Shown one piece after another: positions 1 through 12,605 of a stretch of 64,000 nt of DNA. Source of the DNA: Echinarachnius parma (lineage: Eukaryota > Echinodermata > Echinoidea > Clypeasteroida > Echinarachniidae); the NCBI GenBank assembly GCA_037951105.1, contig JBAMJV010001284.1, positions 315,681 through 379,680 on the forward strand, written 5' to 3'. Made by a program: the position numbers and the translations under genes. Under the pieces are notes generated by a model. That model was not told the DNA's origin. It did not search any database and was given only the letters and a program-made list of their open reading frames with translations. Within the stretch, counting starts at the first letter, position 1; every line of letters starts with the position of its first letter.

Positions 1-3000
1 TTTGTGTCAAGACGCCCAAAATAAAATGAAATACAATAAAAACAAAAACAAGAAGAAGAATTTAGGAAGAAGAAGTCACGGTGGTAATGTGAGGGGCCCC
101 GTACCCTTTTATCTGTGTATCGGATATCGGTTTTCAGATTGGGGGTGAATAGGGCACGGCAACAAACCCGGCCCGGTCGTGACTGGGAATTTTCTCCCCG
201 CTCTAACAAGTTACATCGCCTAATAGTTTCCACGGCACGCCTGCGCATTCGATAATAAGAGCGCGGGAATAGAGAAGCGCTGCATTTCAGCTAGCCTGGC
301 GGTAAAATGTGAAGGAGATAGTGGTTGGGGAGGGGAAGGGGGGAGGGGGGCATAATATAGCCACCACTTCGAGGTCGAACTCATGTTTTCTCATTCTCTT
401 AACGTCGTTAAGTAGCAGCTAGCTGTCTTAATCAGGTTAATTCAAGATTCTGAAACGACATTCTCGAATAGGATCTACACGTATACTTTGGTCATGTTGG
501 TATGCTCCCCCGCATGGGACCTTTTTACGGCAAAAGTAATGTTGCATTAAACCAAAAGACGCTCAATTATTCTATAGTCTTTGATAACAAATTAAAAAAG
601 ACGTAAATCTGTTGAATTCGCGACGCTGATTAGTCTTACATGTCTAATAAAAGCCAAATGACACCCTTTTTCCTATCACTTTTGCAATGTACTTATTTCC
701 TGGCTTCATGGTCGTATATAGAGTCCAACCAGTGCTATAAAGGCAAGGTTGAGCCAGACGAATGGACGGGGTTGGGCGTGTAATGCTGGTGCAGAGAAAG
801 TGCAAATGTTCCCTACCCCCCCCTATAATACGAAATTGTATTATAGACTTTCCTTTATATGTTCTTTCAAACGGTTTGACGCCAAAAAGGCATGTGCGCG
901 GATCACCAAAGAGAGCCCCCCCCCCCCCCTGCACCCCACTTAGATACCCCACAAAACACATACAACTACAGACAACTGTCTTGTTGAGCAACAGGGTCTA
1001 GATAGAGTGCAGCGAGCTCCTTTCCATTGGTTGGGGTCACCGCCGTTCCGGGCTGCCTCATCTCTGAGATATATGTGACAACTGTTTGGAGCACGCTAGA
1101 TGGGCGCGCAACGATCGATCGATCGCACCGATATCCTGCTTAAATAGGTTCGCTATCGATCACAGAGCGATACGGTCCGCCAGGAGAGGAACAAACCGTA
1201 ATACTGACGATAGATCGCACCCGAAAAGTGTTCAACTGCTGTCTTTCTTTTACATTCTATTACAAGCCTCATGATGTATATTGCGGTCTTCTTCCGAGAT
1301 AAATTTATTACAAACTAAGCGCAACAACGCGAAGGGCACGTTTTGGCGCGATCCGATACCGCCTTACACTTTATTTACCCCCCTTCTGACTGTAAACTAA
1401 AAACTCCAAAGCAATATATTAATTCCTTTCCTTTACATATCCCCGCCGCTTCTTAATCTTTACACTATCTTCTCGCGGCATTTTCTTTCTGTGTTTTACT
1501 TTTCTCTCGAGTCGTGCTTCGAATCGATTTTGTTCGATGACGAGCATTTCCGATCACGAGGTGTTGCCGCCCCCTAGGGACCAAACTCCCGCAGTCCTTC
1601 AATCGTCGTCGTTAAAAAAAAAAGTCGTACAACAATGTATAAACCGAGAAGAAACAAAATGAGAGACAAAATACTGGAGAAAACAATGAAGAAAAAAGTG
1701 AGAAAAACGCCACTTACACCATCGAACAAAATGAAGACATCTCTGACAAACAAAGCCGCTGGGAGTTAGCAGCTAATATAAAGCGATCGTTTAATGGTTA
1801 ATATTGTCGCTAAACATCATCGCACCGCTTTAGGGGGTTTACAACAGCGCACCGCGGAGAAAGGACGTATATAGGGAGGGAGGAAAAGGGAACCGCGCAC
1901 GTGTGCGCATTTTTCTGCCTCTTAGCCATTCCGCCCCTTTTTTTCACGGGCCGTGCTTTCGTGGCTAAATATTCTACTGGTGTTGAATTTCATGTCACTT
2001 CTCCTCCTTTTCTTCTTTTCCTCCCCCCTTTTTGGTGTCTATGAGTGAAAGTGAATATAACTGACACGGCAAGAACAATGACAGGATATTGTTTCGCTTC
2101 AAGCCTCATTTCACTTTCCAACTTTGTCCTCACCTTCTTTATCCTTTTCCCACTTTCTTTTTCTTCTTTTTTGGTTATTGCGCCGCGCACAAAATTGCGA
2201 ATTTGAGAGAATCAGTGCCTAATATCAAACGTCAAAAATGAGATTACAACTTGTATTAAAACCGTTTATGGCGGTCGGATTATGTATGATGTGCCCGCTG
2301 AAGCTCGTATCGTATATCACATGCGTATCATATATAATACCACTGCCTCGGTCTATTGGTGAGGAAGCGTGGTAATGAAATAACTGACTGAGAGAAGCAT
2401 GATGTAATATAATGTTATTAAGGTTAATACTCCGAAGGATTTTTGCAATAAAGAGGATTATTTCATTGATTAAATATACAATGTCATATATTTGCCTTAA
2501 TAAGATGTTTATATCTTATTACCTCGACTTTAACATACAGCTGTGTATTTTGTCTCTGTTTTTATTTACATAATTATAATAGGACCGTAGGTATTGCATT
2601 TGACTTGTTAATTACAAATGATTTTGGCAATTTTCCAAACAAATACTTACAGTTATAATAAGTTTAATTGTGATTTATAATGCATGAAGTGTAATTATAA
2701 AATACAAAGGCAATATTGCCTTTATCCGTTTTATTCTAAACATAAACAACAAAAAGCACCATCAAGAAAAAACATTCTAATTTGCTGAAATGTTGACAGT
2801 TTTACCCCGAGAAAATATTGTAATTTCAAAGACATAAAAGAAGGGAAACAGTTCAAAAGTATAGTCTAAATACAACATAATAGTTTATTTAGGCTATCAT
2901 TTCAATGTGCATTTTCAATTATGAACAAAATTATTCCTGAACAATATCATGCACTCTCATTATAATTTTCAGGTTGCGCGAAACAGATGAAATTATACCA

Positions 3001-3143
3001 GTTGATCTTTCGGGAAATTCAAGGCAAATGATATAAATTGCAATGATATATATTTCTGGTAAAAACGATACCCAATATTCATACTATTCATTAGGTAAAC
3101 TATTTGATTGTTATTTCAAAACATTCCTCTTATTTTATTATAG
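1..3143. other. No gene seen; non-repetitive DNA
   Basis: I see short open frames without recognisable motifs, a C-run at 918-929, G-rich purine stretches near 330-350 and a moderately GC-richer part at about 1040-1570. No splice-consistent coding series was found. Confidence 0.4.
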
Positions 3144-3314
3144 TAAGCAAATAATTACCGTTGGTGAAGGTGATGGGACAAACTATCACTTCCGAGGCGA
3201 TCTGGATGTAGCTATCTTTCCGAAGCGAAGCTGAGGAAAGATAGCGTATACATTCAGATCGCCGAGGAAGTGATAGTTTGCCATCGCCTGAAACCAAAAG
3301 GTGATTATTTGCTT
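3144..3314. mobile_element. Imperfect palindromic element (~170 bp)
   Basis: Left arm (AGCAAATAATTACC, then AACTATCACTTCC and GCGATCTGGATGTA) is repeated inverted on the right, with the centre at about 3222-3235. The arms are ~78 bp and diverged. It has the appearance of a small MITE; no target duplication was identified. Confidence 0.6.
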
Positions 3315-3799
3315 TATATTCCACATCAATTATTTTGATCACAAACAACCTATAACTAACACAAAGGGCTAAAAAGTTTTGAATATTGAGCAATTGATCG
3401 AGTCTTTTATTTGAATTTCGTCAATCCTTCACATGAACAAGATTTATGATTAAAAGTCAAAGACGCTTAAGAACGTTCCCCAGTTAAAGTGAAGTCCATG
3501 TCAGTTTCTTCAAACTTTCCATACCGTAACTTTGACCCATCCGAAGCCCAAATATGCAAATAAAACCATAGGTTCGTGTGCTTGTTTTTCTTCTACGGGA
3601 CTCTGAAGAATATGGCAATCTGACGTCCAGTATAGAATGATAGCGTTACAGGATCAAGGCCATGATAGGCAACAAAATGTCCAATAGCAAACTTAAATCC
3701 CCATAATTCTTTCAAAATCCACGTAATTTTCTCCAAACTTGGGAGAATTGTAGAGAAAGGTATCCAAAACGAGGACAAACGTTTTAAAGTTGGGGGTGT

Positions 3800-4640
3800 A
3801 TGCTCTCAATCTTGCTAGCAGCGCCCTCACGCGGCAGAAAACACCAATATCCTAAAAATCCTTCTCAGGGACGTTTTCTGTTAGGGGTGGGATAATGGGC
3901 AAGGTTCATAAAACTTATGCTGTACATTCAAAACCCATGTCACTTTTACGAAACTTGCCAAAATTATAGAGAAAGTGTTACTGAATACAGAAAAACTATA
4001 AAAATGGGGGGGGGGGGGGGGGGGGGGGGGGTCGTGTGCTCGTTTTTGTGCTAGCAGCGCCCCCATGCGGCAGAAAACATCGTAAGACCACAAAATCTGG
4101 TCTGGAACCTATCCATTGATGCACTAATGGGGTGAGTTCATAAAACTTATGCTGTACATTCAAAACCCATGTCACTTTTACGAAACTTGCCAAAATTATA
4201 GAGAAAGGGTTACTGAATACAGAAAAACTATAAAAATGGGGGGGGGGGGGGGGGTCGTGTGCTCGTTTTTGTGCTAGCAGCGCCCCCATGCGGCAGAAAA
4301 CATCGTAAGACCACAAAATCTGGTCTGGAACCTATCCATTGATGCACTAATGGGGTGAGTTCATAAAACTTATGCTGTACATTCAAAACCCATGTCACTT
4401 TTACGAAACTTGCCAAAATTATAGAGAAAGTATTACTGAATACAGAAAAACTATAAAAATGGGGGGTTCGTGTGCTCGTTTTTATGCTAGCAGCGCCCCC
4501 ATGCGGCAGAAAACATCGTCACTTTCACAAAACTTGCCAAAATTGCCGTGATAGGGTGGGGAAATATTCACAAAGGACGGTCCATGTGTTGGTGTTTTTT
4601 TTGTTTGTTTTACTTGCAGCGTCCCCATGCGGTATTTTGT
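3800..4640. repeat. Tandem repeat, ~220-bp unit with internal G-runs
   Basis: The block TGCTAGCAGCGCCCCCATGC followed by GGCAGAAAACATCG and later CATAAAACTTATGCTGTAC recurs with landmarks near 3815, 4050, 4273 and 4485, and a degenerate one near 4612. Units 2 and 3 are nearly identical. Each unit ends in a G-run of different length (24, 15 and 6 bases), which gives the period variation. Short proline-rich frames here are repeat translations. Confidence 0.85.
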
Positions 4641-5815
4641 GTGTTAAACTCCACACCGCCGGACAGGTTCTTTCGCCAAACTTGACATAATTGTGGAAAA
4701 AGTGATAGGCCTACTGGAGGAAGACAAATCAGGAAAGGGGAGTTGTAACATATTAGTCTGCCCTCCCAATGAAAAAATAATTCTTGATCTATAATAGTGT
4801 TGATTGTAGATTGCATGTGTTTGTTGTTGCAGTGGTTGATATGCTGTTGATATGCTGTCGCGATGTACTTTGCGTCCCAAAAAAGAATGAAACATAGAAA
4901 ATAAAAACAGAACCCTGAAACAGGGGTAATTAACCCACTGATAGAGTTTCACAGTGTAAACACAATTATTGGACAAATCATGCTTAGTATCAGTGAAAAT
5001 GTTTAACACGAGTCAAAAATAAGAGAAATAATATCTGCACAATTTGTGCCCAAATTTGTTGCAATTCAATGTACAGTTGTTTTCTCACACGAAACCTTGA
5101 AATGCAAATGATCGGGCAATCCTCAAATTGGAAAACATTTCGCTGACTTAACACTATTATCAAATTGGCCGTATTTGATCCCGAAAATGAAAAGGAAATG
5201 TATCTTGTTGCATTCATAATGAAATACATCACCTTGAAAAAATATTGTAACAAAATAGTGAGTGTAATATTGCCAATTTGATGATAAAATAGATCTTTTG
5301 CCTCTTGGAAACAAAATATGTTTGGGCCTCTGTTGCCAATGGATTGAACCAAGATAAATGAAGGTGCGTGTGATTGTCACAACGTATGATAAATATGAAC
5401 TCAAATGCCATCTCTAGAGTCCTACATTCTTACATTGTTTTGATTAAAATTTGGTCAAGTACCCATTTACAACAATTCTTAGTGAAGACAACATAGTTAA
5501 CAGTCAAACATGGGTAAATGGAAATGTATTAGGCTTTTGAGATGACATGAAAAACATACTTTCCTTGTCGTTTTGAACTTCCTATCTAAAAGGGAGGTAG
5601 GCAAAAAAGAAGGTAGTAGTAAAAAATTCATGCCATTATTGAATGTCATCAAATTATAACAACCTTGTTTATGATTTGAAGCAGAGGTGCGTAAACGTAT
5701 TCATACGTCACAATTAGATACGCGCAAAACCATTCATGCGTCATCTGACCAACCTGCGCAGTTCGGATGCGCACAAACATAACTGGGGAACGTCCTTAAA
5801 TACCATTGTCTATTT
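4641..5815. other. No gene seen
   Basis: AT-rich DNA with several minus-strand open frames of about 100 codons. They have no known motif, no coding-like composition and no splice-consistent partners. Confidence 0.4.
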
Positions 5816-6736
5816 CATAGAAGTATGAATAAACAAACCAACCCGTTTATAACTAGAAGGCTCACTTAACGCGCGCAAGTCACGTGTCCCATAGACTTTG
5901 TACATGGGCAACATGGCGGAGTGAACCGATTTTTGAAGCTCCCGTAGCCCACTTCTCTACGTCATCGCGTAGTGACCTAGAAATACTGGACCAATCATCA
6001 TGCTATGCAGTGCGTAGACTATCGCGCCTATTTTCCTGCGCACTGTCCTAGATTTCATCACGCTTATGAGAACAATGGGAGCCATTGTGACGTATGCATA
6101 TGAACTTGTTTTATTGACCTCGATCCCGTGACGACGCGTTTGAACTACTCTGTGATTGGTTAACTGTAGTTCCCAAGTAGCCCATAATGCAACCAGTTGT
6201 GGGCTCTTCCGGTGAGCAAAAATCGCTGCACTCTGGCAGCAGTGACACCCCCCTGGTCTATTTAGCGTAGCCGCGCGTAAACGTTGTGCACCAGCCAGGG
6301 GGGTGTCACTGCTGCCAGAGTGCAGCGATTTTTGCTCACCGGAAGAGCCCACAACTGGTTGCATTATGGGCTACTTGGGAACTACAGTTAACCAATCACA
6401 GAGTAGTTCAAACGCGTCGTCACGGGATCGAGGTCAATAAAACAAGTTCATATGCATACGTCACAATGGCTCCTATTGTTCTCATAAGCGTGATGAAATC
6501 TAGGACAGTGCGCAGGAAAATAGGCGCGATAGTCTACGCACTGCATAGGCATGATGATTGGTCCAGTATTTCTAGGTCACTACGCGATGACGTAGAGAAG
6601 TGGGCTACGGGAGCTTCAAAAATCGGTTCACTCCGCCATGTTGCCCATGTACAAAGTCTATGGGACACGTGACTTGCGCGCGTTAAGTGAGCCTTCTAGT
6701 TATAAACGGGTTGGTTTGTGTATTCATACTTCTATG
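5816..6736. mobile_element. Large foldback element: 441-bp near-perfect inverted repeats
   Basis: The arm 5816-6256 is repeated inverted at 6295-6735/6736 around a 38-bp spacer (6257-6294). Landmarks are CCCACAACTGGTTGCATTAT, CACGTGACTTGCGCGCGTTA and the outer CATAGAAGTATGAATA. Only scattered mismatches are seen. The reading frames in the two arms are mirror images, so they are not genes. No clear target duplication was seen. Confidence 0.9.
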
Positions 6737-7343
6737 GCACCAGCGCGCTACCTTTCTGCGCACTAACGCGCGCACGCGTACTTGCGCGCGAACAATTGAA
6801 GATAGTACACAGTGCAAGATAGTAGTGAGTGCAACGTACTTTCACCTAAGATAGTACACAGTGTAACGAACTTTTCTTCTCCCTTCAATGATGGGCGAAA
6901 TTATTTTTCATCACGTGATTAACTTTTGACCAATCGTAGAGCAAGATTCTTAGTATGTGGAATATAATGTAATATAATATACGTCCTTGTGTTTATTTTC
7001 TATTCATTGCAAAACTTTTGCTATTTATGAATGAACTCTGATTTTGTTTAAATCAATTAGTTTCTTTTTCCTCAAATAACAACATTTCATGTGGTAACAT
7101 TTGAAATATTTTACTTTCTAGATGTAAATTTGAGTTAGTATCAGCATACAAATTAGTTCGGGTTTAGTTCTCAGCCTGATCCGATAAACAAAACATCCCG
7201 TAATAGTGTTTTAGTAATACAAATTACCAAGGGTTATACGGTGACATAAGTAAAGATGCCAACAAATAATTATTTCCAATCTATTCTTGTACTTTTTCAA
7301 GAAAACGATACATGGACAGTTGAAAAACCAATAGCTTTTTTGT

Positions 7344-7736
7344 TTAAAGTGACTTAGTAACATTGTCCAAATCCTCAAAATCTAATTGGAATTCTAGCGG
7401 TAACGTTCCTTCATACCTTGTTGTATTTCGTATTAACAATAAAAGCATGGGACATGTTTCGGTTTTTCAAATTTTCCTTTCGTTAAAAAGATATTTACGA
7501 TTGAAGTGTTCAGATGTTAAATTATCCACTGGACCACGAAAACTGTGTACAAAGTGATTACCATGAGTTAGTGAATAATCACTTTGCATTTTTGCTCATT
7601 ACTCGGCCATATAACGTCCATTTAACTTGAATTTTTCACACAACACCCAGTGAACATATCAGATAACAACAATATACATTGTATCAACCACTCAACACTT
7701 TCTGCACATGTCAACAAAGTTACTAGATCCCTTTAA
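7344..7736. mobile_element. TTAA-flanked MITE, family AGGGATCTAGTAAC, copy 1
   Basis: Starts TTAAAGTGACTTAGTAACAT and ends GTTACTAGATCCCTTTAA. TTAA is at both ends, as in piggyBac-type insertion. The interior is AT-rich without a transposase frame. It is related to the copies at 32881-33416 and 56200-56567. Confidence 0.75.
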
Positions 7737-8011
7737 TCAATGGAAACAACTATTTCTATTTCACAGAGCAAGAACGGTGAATTCAACATCTTGTACGCAC
7801 GCATCCCTTGAGCATTTTAGCTGCTGTGTGTATTGAGTACATGTTGAGAATGTGGTGAGATCAGAACTAACTCTTCAACTCACATTTTAAAAAGTAATAA
7901 TACAAACATATATTTTAAATCATTGACCAAAAGTCGATTGAATACTGTTACACACAATACAATCATGTTATTAATCATAAAGAAACGGAATCCCAATGGA
8001 CGCGTGTGACG

Positions 8012-8323
8012 TCACGTGGCGAGTGCCATGACTGTCTTTATGGAGAGAAATAAGAAGAAGTGGATAATACGATATAGGTCGGATGCAGGACCCACAGGGG
8101 GACTTTTTAGGATGAATTGTCTTCTATCGACAAGTCTTAATAGTATCTGAAGTGTATGTATTGCGTTTGAGGGGCGGGAGAATGCTCTACTATGCGCCCC
8201 GCGGCCGCCACGAGGGGGTATGGACATGACGGAGGCCCGGGGAGCTGGCCGCCTAGCCACCGCGCACGTCCGTCGAGAGGCTATCGTGTAACGCCCCGCG
8301 TAGCAAGGCAAAGAGGAAGACAA
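8012..8323. other. GC-rich island in AT-rich DNA, function unknown
   Basis: About 300 bp with CGCCCCGCGGCCGCCACGAG and several CpG-rich stretches, unlike its surroundings. Both strands have open frames but neither shows a recognisable domain. It could be an unmethylated regulatory region or an unrecognised first exon. Confidence 0.3.
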
Positions 8324-8639
8324 TTAATACAAGTTTAATATCCTCTTGCTTTTTTCAGTCTCTGTTGTCTCTCTGACTCTCTCGATCTCTCTTTCTTTAT
8401 CTCCTATAATCAATGTTTAAATCTCTTTATTTGTACATTTAATCTCTCCCTCTACCTTTCAATCAACTGGTTTTATCAACTTTTTCTATAGAATCTATAA
8501 ATCTAACCAAAACACAACTGACCATCAAAATACACATGTCATGTGTTTTTTGGTGGAAAGTTGTGTTTTGGTTAAAAAATAGTACACATACCAATAAGTA
8601 TTATGGTAAAAATAATTATAAAAACGGAATAATTCAATG

Positions 8640-8890
8640 CTGCTCTCTACCCAGGTGTATAAATGGGGACGTTTAGGAGGTGAAAGCCTTTATGTGAACG
8701 ATCTTCTTGAGCCCACTGAGCGCTTGGAAGGAATACTCCCCAGGGAGTAGAGATGGTGCACACAATGTGTGCTGGTTTGCATTGTATCATATGACCGGGG
8801 TAATAATATAATTGTAAAGCGCTTCGAGATGATTATCAATCGTGATAGGCGCTATATAAATAGTGTATATTATTATTATTGTTATGTATA
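8640..8890 (+). mobile_element. SINE/LINE 3' tail of the GCGCTATATAAAT type
   Basis: It ends AAAGCGCTTCGAGATG, then GATAGGCGCTATATAAATAG and a short ATT repeat. This tail is shared by L2-like LINEs and the SINEs they mobilise in many animals (established knowledge). The 5' part is too diverged to classify. Confidence 0.55.
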
Positions 8891-8992
8891 TCTTTTCTAT
8901 ATTTATTTAGGCCAAAAAAACCTTACTTAATCAAGACATTTTACTTAAATAATCATATCTTTTCTATATTTATTTAGGACAAAAAAAATCAA

Positions 8993-8995
8993 TCA

Positions 8996-9030
<35 letters not shown>

Positions 9031-9106
9031 AATCAATCAATTAACATACCAATGAGTCTCAGTAAGCCTTTCTATGAAATATACTATCTATATATATATA
9101 TATACA

Positions 9107-9201
<95 letters not shown>

Positions 9202-9228
9202 ATATCTATATATATAAATATATAAATA

Positions 9229-9294
<66 letters not shown>

Positions 9295-9296
9295 AA

Positions 9297-9331
<35 letters not shown>

Positions 9332-9365
9332 ATATCTATCTATCTATCTATTTATATTTATCTAT
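8993..9365 (+). repeat. (ATCT)n microsatellite with ATAT interruptions
   Basis: Nearly continuous tetranucleotide ATCT repeat with short interruptions near 9030-9110 (unique spacer) and 9203-9230. No genes. Confidence 0.97.
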
Positions 9366-11731
9366 CTTTCTAATCATTATTTTCTTTCTTTTCCTTCCTG
9401 TGTATATTATTTCCCATTTTGTATTCCCTCCCTCTCTTTCTCTTATACTATTTCACAAAGTCATCCACCCTTGCTTCTCACCCCCCATTCATCGAGGAGG
9501 TATAGAATGATTTCCTCATAACCGACAACAATCCCCAAAGCACGTACGAAAAGTGTGTACGTTCCTTAAGGCGATCATACTTTACCCGCGAAGTCTTCGG
9601 TGGGGAAGTGTCCTGTTGCCGGTAGAAGAACGCGAAGCATCGACTTCTTCGTTGAAGAAGTGTCTTGTTGCCAATATGTAATGACAATGGACAAAAAGCA
9701 TCGCTAATTGCCCTTAGCTATTCCATTAACATTATTTTAATATCCTGCTTGTATAACAAAGGAAACCACCTCTTTATATTGATGGCGGTTGAAAGGACAA
9801 TGTTACATTACTGTAACTTGAAATAGTTCATTGTGCGAGATTAATAAATGGTACATATTATTAACTTTATTGTTAGTAAAATATATAATTTCATAGATAG
9901 AAATATAGATCGATGGACAATGAAATTAATAGTCTTATTGTTAGTTGGTAAATTATAGATTACGAAAACAATAGTTTGATGCAGATAAAGGACCTATTAT
10001 GATATACTGTACTTGATAGAGAAAGATAATATGTTAGTAGCAGGCAGGCAGAGAAATAGACCAATTTGGTGTAACATTATCATCTAAAAAAGACTGGCCA
10101 TATAACAAACAAATTTAAGTAAAGATAAGAGCTGGAGCAAGGAGAGAGAGAGGGGAATAAATAAACAGTTAATCATTTCTACAAACACTGAAAACCAAAA
10201 TAGGCGCGCGGGATTCAATGACCACTTATATGTATTTTCTTCAGAGTTTAAATGAAATGTATCGTCGAAATAGCAAGTCAAATAGTTAACAAGGTGAAGT
10301 GCTTGAACATCAAAATGTGCGTGAAATTGAATTTTGTCTCATCGCGGAAACTGCGTTTCCAATTTGTTCAAGAGCTTTGTAAATATAAAAAGGTGGCAAA
10401 ATAGTAACATGTCGGTGCGTGGTCAGGAAATAGATGTTCGAATAGATAGTAAATACAAATGATCAAGTCATAAGAGAAAATGTCTTTTATGTGATAAAAA
10501 AGGGTGGAATTTCCTCCAAGGTGTTTACCCCTTGGCTAGACAGAGTGTATTGGGATTCCAGAATGTCGAAAAGAATGAGTTAAAGGTAGTTCAGATTCGT
10601 CAAATCAGATGCGCGGCGCCATCTTGGGTACGCGTTGCGCACGGTGCGTAATGCACGTTAGCTCAGTGTTATGCAGTGCACGCATACTAGCCTAGTTCAA
10701 AATGGCGACCCGCTGTGTAGCACCCCCACGCTTGATGACCTTTAAATGGTAGAATATCCCCTTTTCAGGTATCATCAAGTTCAGTAAATATTCCATGAAC
10801 CATATAAGGATATAGTATGTACATCATGGTAAAATTATGAAAGCTGCACAGTGACAAAAGATTGGACAAATTTGTGATGTAGTCTAAATGAGTGTATTTT
10901 AATTGAAATATAAAATCGATTCTAGTAATCATTTGTAATCAAAATTGAAATATTGGAACTGTACAGCTGAGTGAAAAGTGTATAACATACAGTGCCTCGT
11001 ATGATATAATGGAAACGCGAAATGTATCATGTACCCAGCAATAGTGTTTTGGGGGAAAGATCTTTTCCAGACATATCAAATAAGCTGCACAAGCTGCAAA
11101 GTATCAGCATCGCTCTTTTGTTTCATTTCGCCTGTTTAACCCCAGACATAACTAGGGTGCCTTTACATAGATTGTCCAGCCTATAATTTACGTTTTTATT
11201 TGTACGTGTTTTAGACCAATCATATTCAAGTAAAAAGTTCACTGAAAACATCAAAACACATATTCTGTATGCTGATTCTGGGCTAAAGAGTACTTTATAA
11301 ACGCATCCATATCGTCAAGGGAACAAGTGCACAAATACGGCCACCTCAAACTGGATTTATGTCACAATGTATATAGACTTATATAAGCCTACACTTAAAT
11401 CAGTGTTTTAAAATGATGTTACGTTTCCGAGCAATCATTTGTTTATGACAAAATACACTAGAAGCATGTATGAATGATGCTAATTATTCGAGGCTAAAAC
11501 AGTTAGTTCTATGTAAACGCATTCATATTTCTTCACAGAAATAAAGCGGCAAATGAGCACCTCTAGCGGGATTTATATCTGGATTGAGGAACGTATCGAC
11601 TTTCTTGTAACAATTACGATTTTCCGAGTTAAATCAACGCGCCTTTTCTACCTTATATAAACAGAGGTAAACCCTATAGTGCTGGCGCATTTGTATCATG
11701 TTCCAACCCCACGATTTAGATCCGTATACTC
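9366..11731. other. No gene seen
   Basis: AT-rich DNA. The part at 9478-9690 has duplicated AGAAGTGTC and TTGTTGCC phrases. Otherwise there is no repeat or coding signal I can support. Confidence 0.4.
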
Positions 11732-12243
11732 TTAAAGGGACAGGCCCTCTTTTACAAAACGTCTGAACAGTTTCTAGTTGACGGGTGGGGATGAATGTAA
11801 CACACACAAAAAAAATCAGATCGAACAACCCTGTAATTTGGATTCTACGAATGAAAAACGAATGCGTCCCTCCATCAAACTATATATCGGTCAATAAAGG
11901 AGTTTAACTGATTTAGCATAATATTACAACAATATTGTACTTATTCTTGTTTAGTATTTGCTTATGCCGTTGTTATTTGTGCGCGGGTCACGTAGGGGTC
12001 ACGCATATCAATGTGGTACTCCGTGGAATCCGTGTGCGAACTTTCTCACCGGGTGAATACACGTATAATGCACAATTAAACGTTGGACGACGGTTTATTA
12101 GTTTTATGTCTATAACTCCACGAAAAAGAGATTTCAAGCCCTAATTTGTTCAGGCATGCTATTAAATTACATTTTCTTTCATATAAGACAATAACCTCGC
12201 AACTTTTGAAATTTGGCTTGCAAAAGAGGGTCTGTCCCTTTAA
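11732..12243 (+). mobile_element. TTAA-flanked element, family AGGGACA, copy 1
   Basis: Begins TTAAAGGGACAGGCCCTCTT and ends AAGAGGGTCTGTCCCTTTAA, so the terminal inverted repeats are ~20 bp and flanked by TTAA. It is homologous, in inverted orientation, to 33850-34481. No transposase frame is present; it is probably a non-autonomous piggyBac-type element. Confidence 0.8.
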
Positions 12244-12469
12244 GAGGGGACGGGGTTACCCTTTAAATAGGTCAGGAACCGGGGGAGGGGGGGGGGGGGG
12301 GTAGTGGCGAAGTGTGGTCGGACTGATAATGATAAGGGTGGCACGAGAATTATTGTGGGTAAACTCTAAGTATTTTGGAAGCATTTTCCGCTTATAATTT
12401 ATATGATTGCTGGGGACACGTGCCCCCTTGCTCCAGGACAGTCAAGCAAATGTGGTTTGTGGCGGGGGA

Positions 12470-12605
12470 GGGGTGGGTGGGGGGGGGGGGGGGGGGGTGT
12501 CCTACCGATGAGCCCCGTGTGTGCAGGAGTGTGTGGCTATATGAGTTTGGGTCTCGTCTTTCAATATGAGGGTCGTGGGTTCGATTCCCGACCGCGGCAC
12601 GTGTG
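12470..12605 (+). mobile_element. G-run followed by tRNA-like SINE head
   Basis: A G-rich run at ~12467-12497 precedes a tRNA-like segment. The Pol III B box is GGTTCGATTCC at 12578-12588, and a weak A-box-like TGGCTATATGAGTTTGG lies upstream. It does not fold into a clear tRNA cloverleaf with paired ends, so I call it a tRNA-derived repeat. Confidence 0.45.

Noticed and set aside
4990..5411. Overlapping minus-strand frames of 60-120 codons
   Set aside because: AT-rich composition, no motif and no splice partners.
5957..6672. Pair of ~130-codon frames with nearly the same peptide
   Set aside because: They are mirror images from the two arms of the foldback element and match no domain.
12525..12605. 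Functional tRNA gene
   Set aside because: B box present, but acceptor and anticodon stems do not pair convincingly. The same judgement applies to 16048, 17772, 21284 and 53728.
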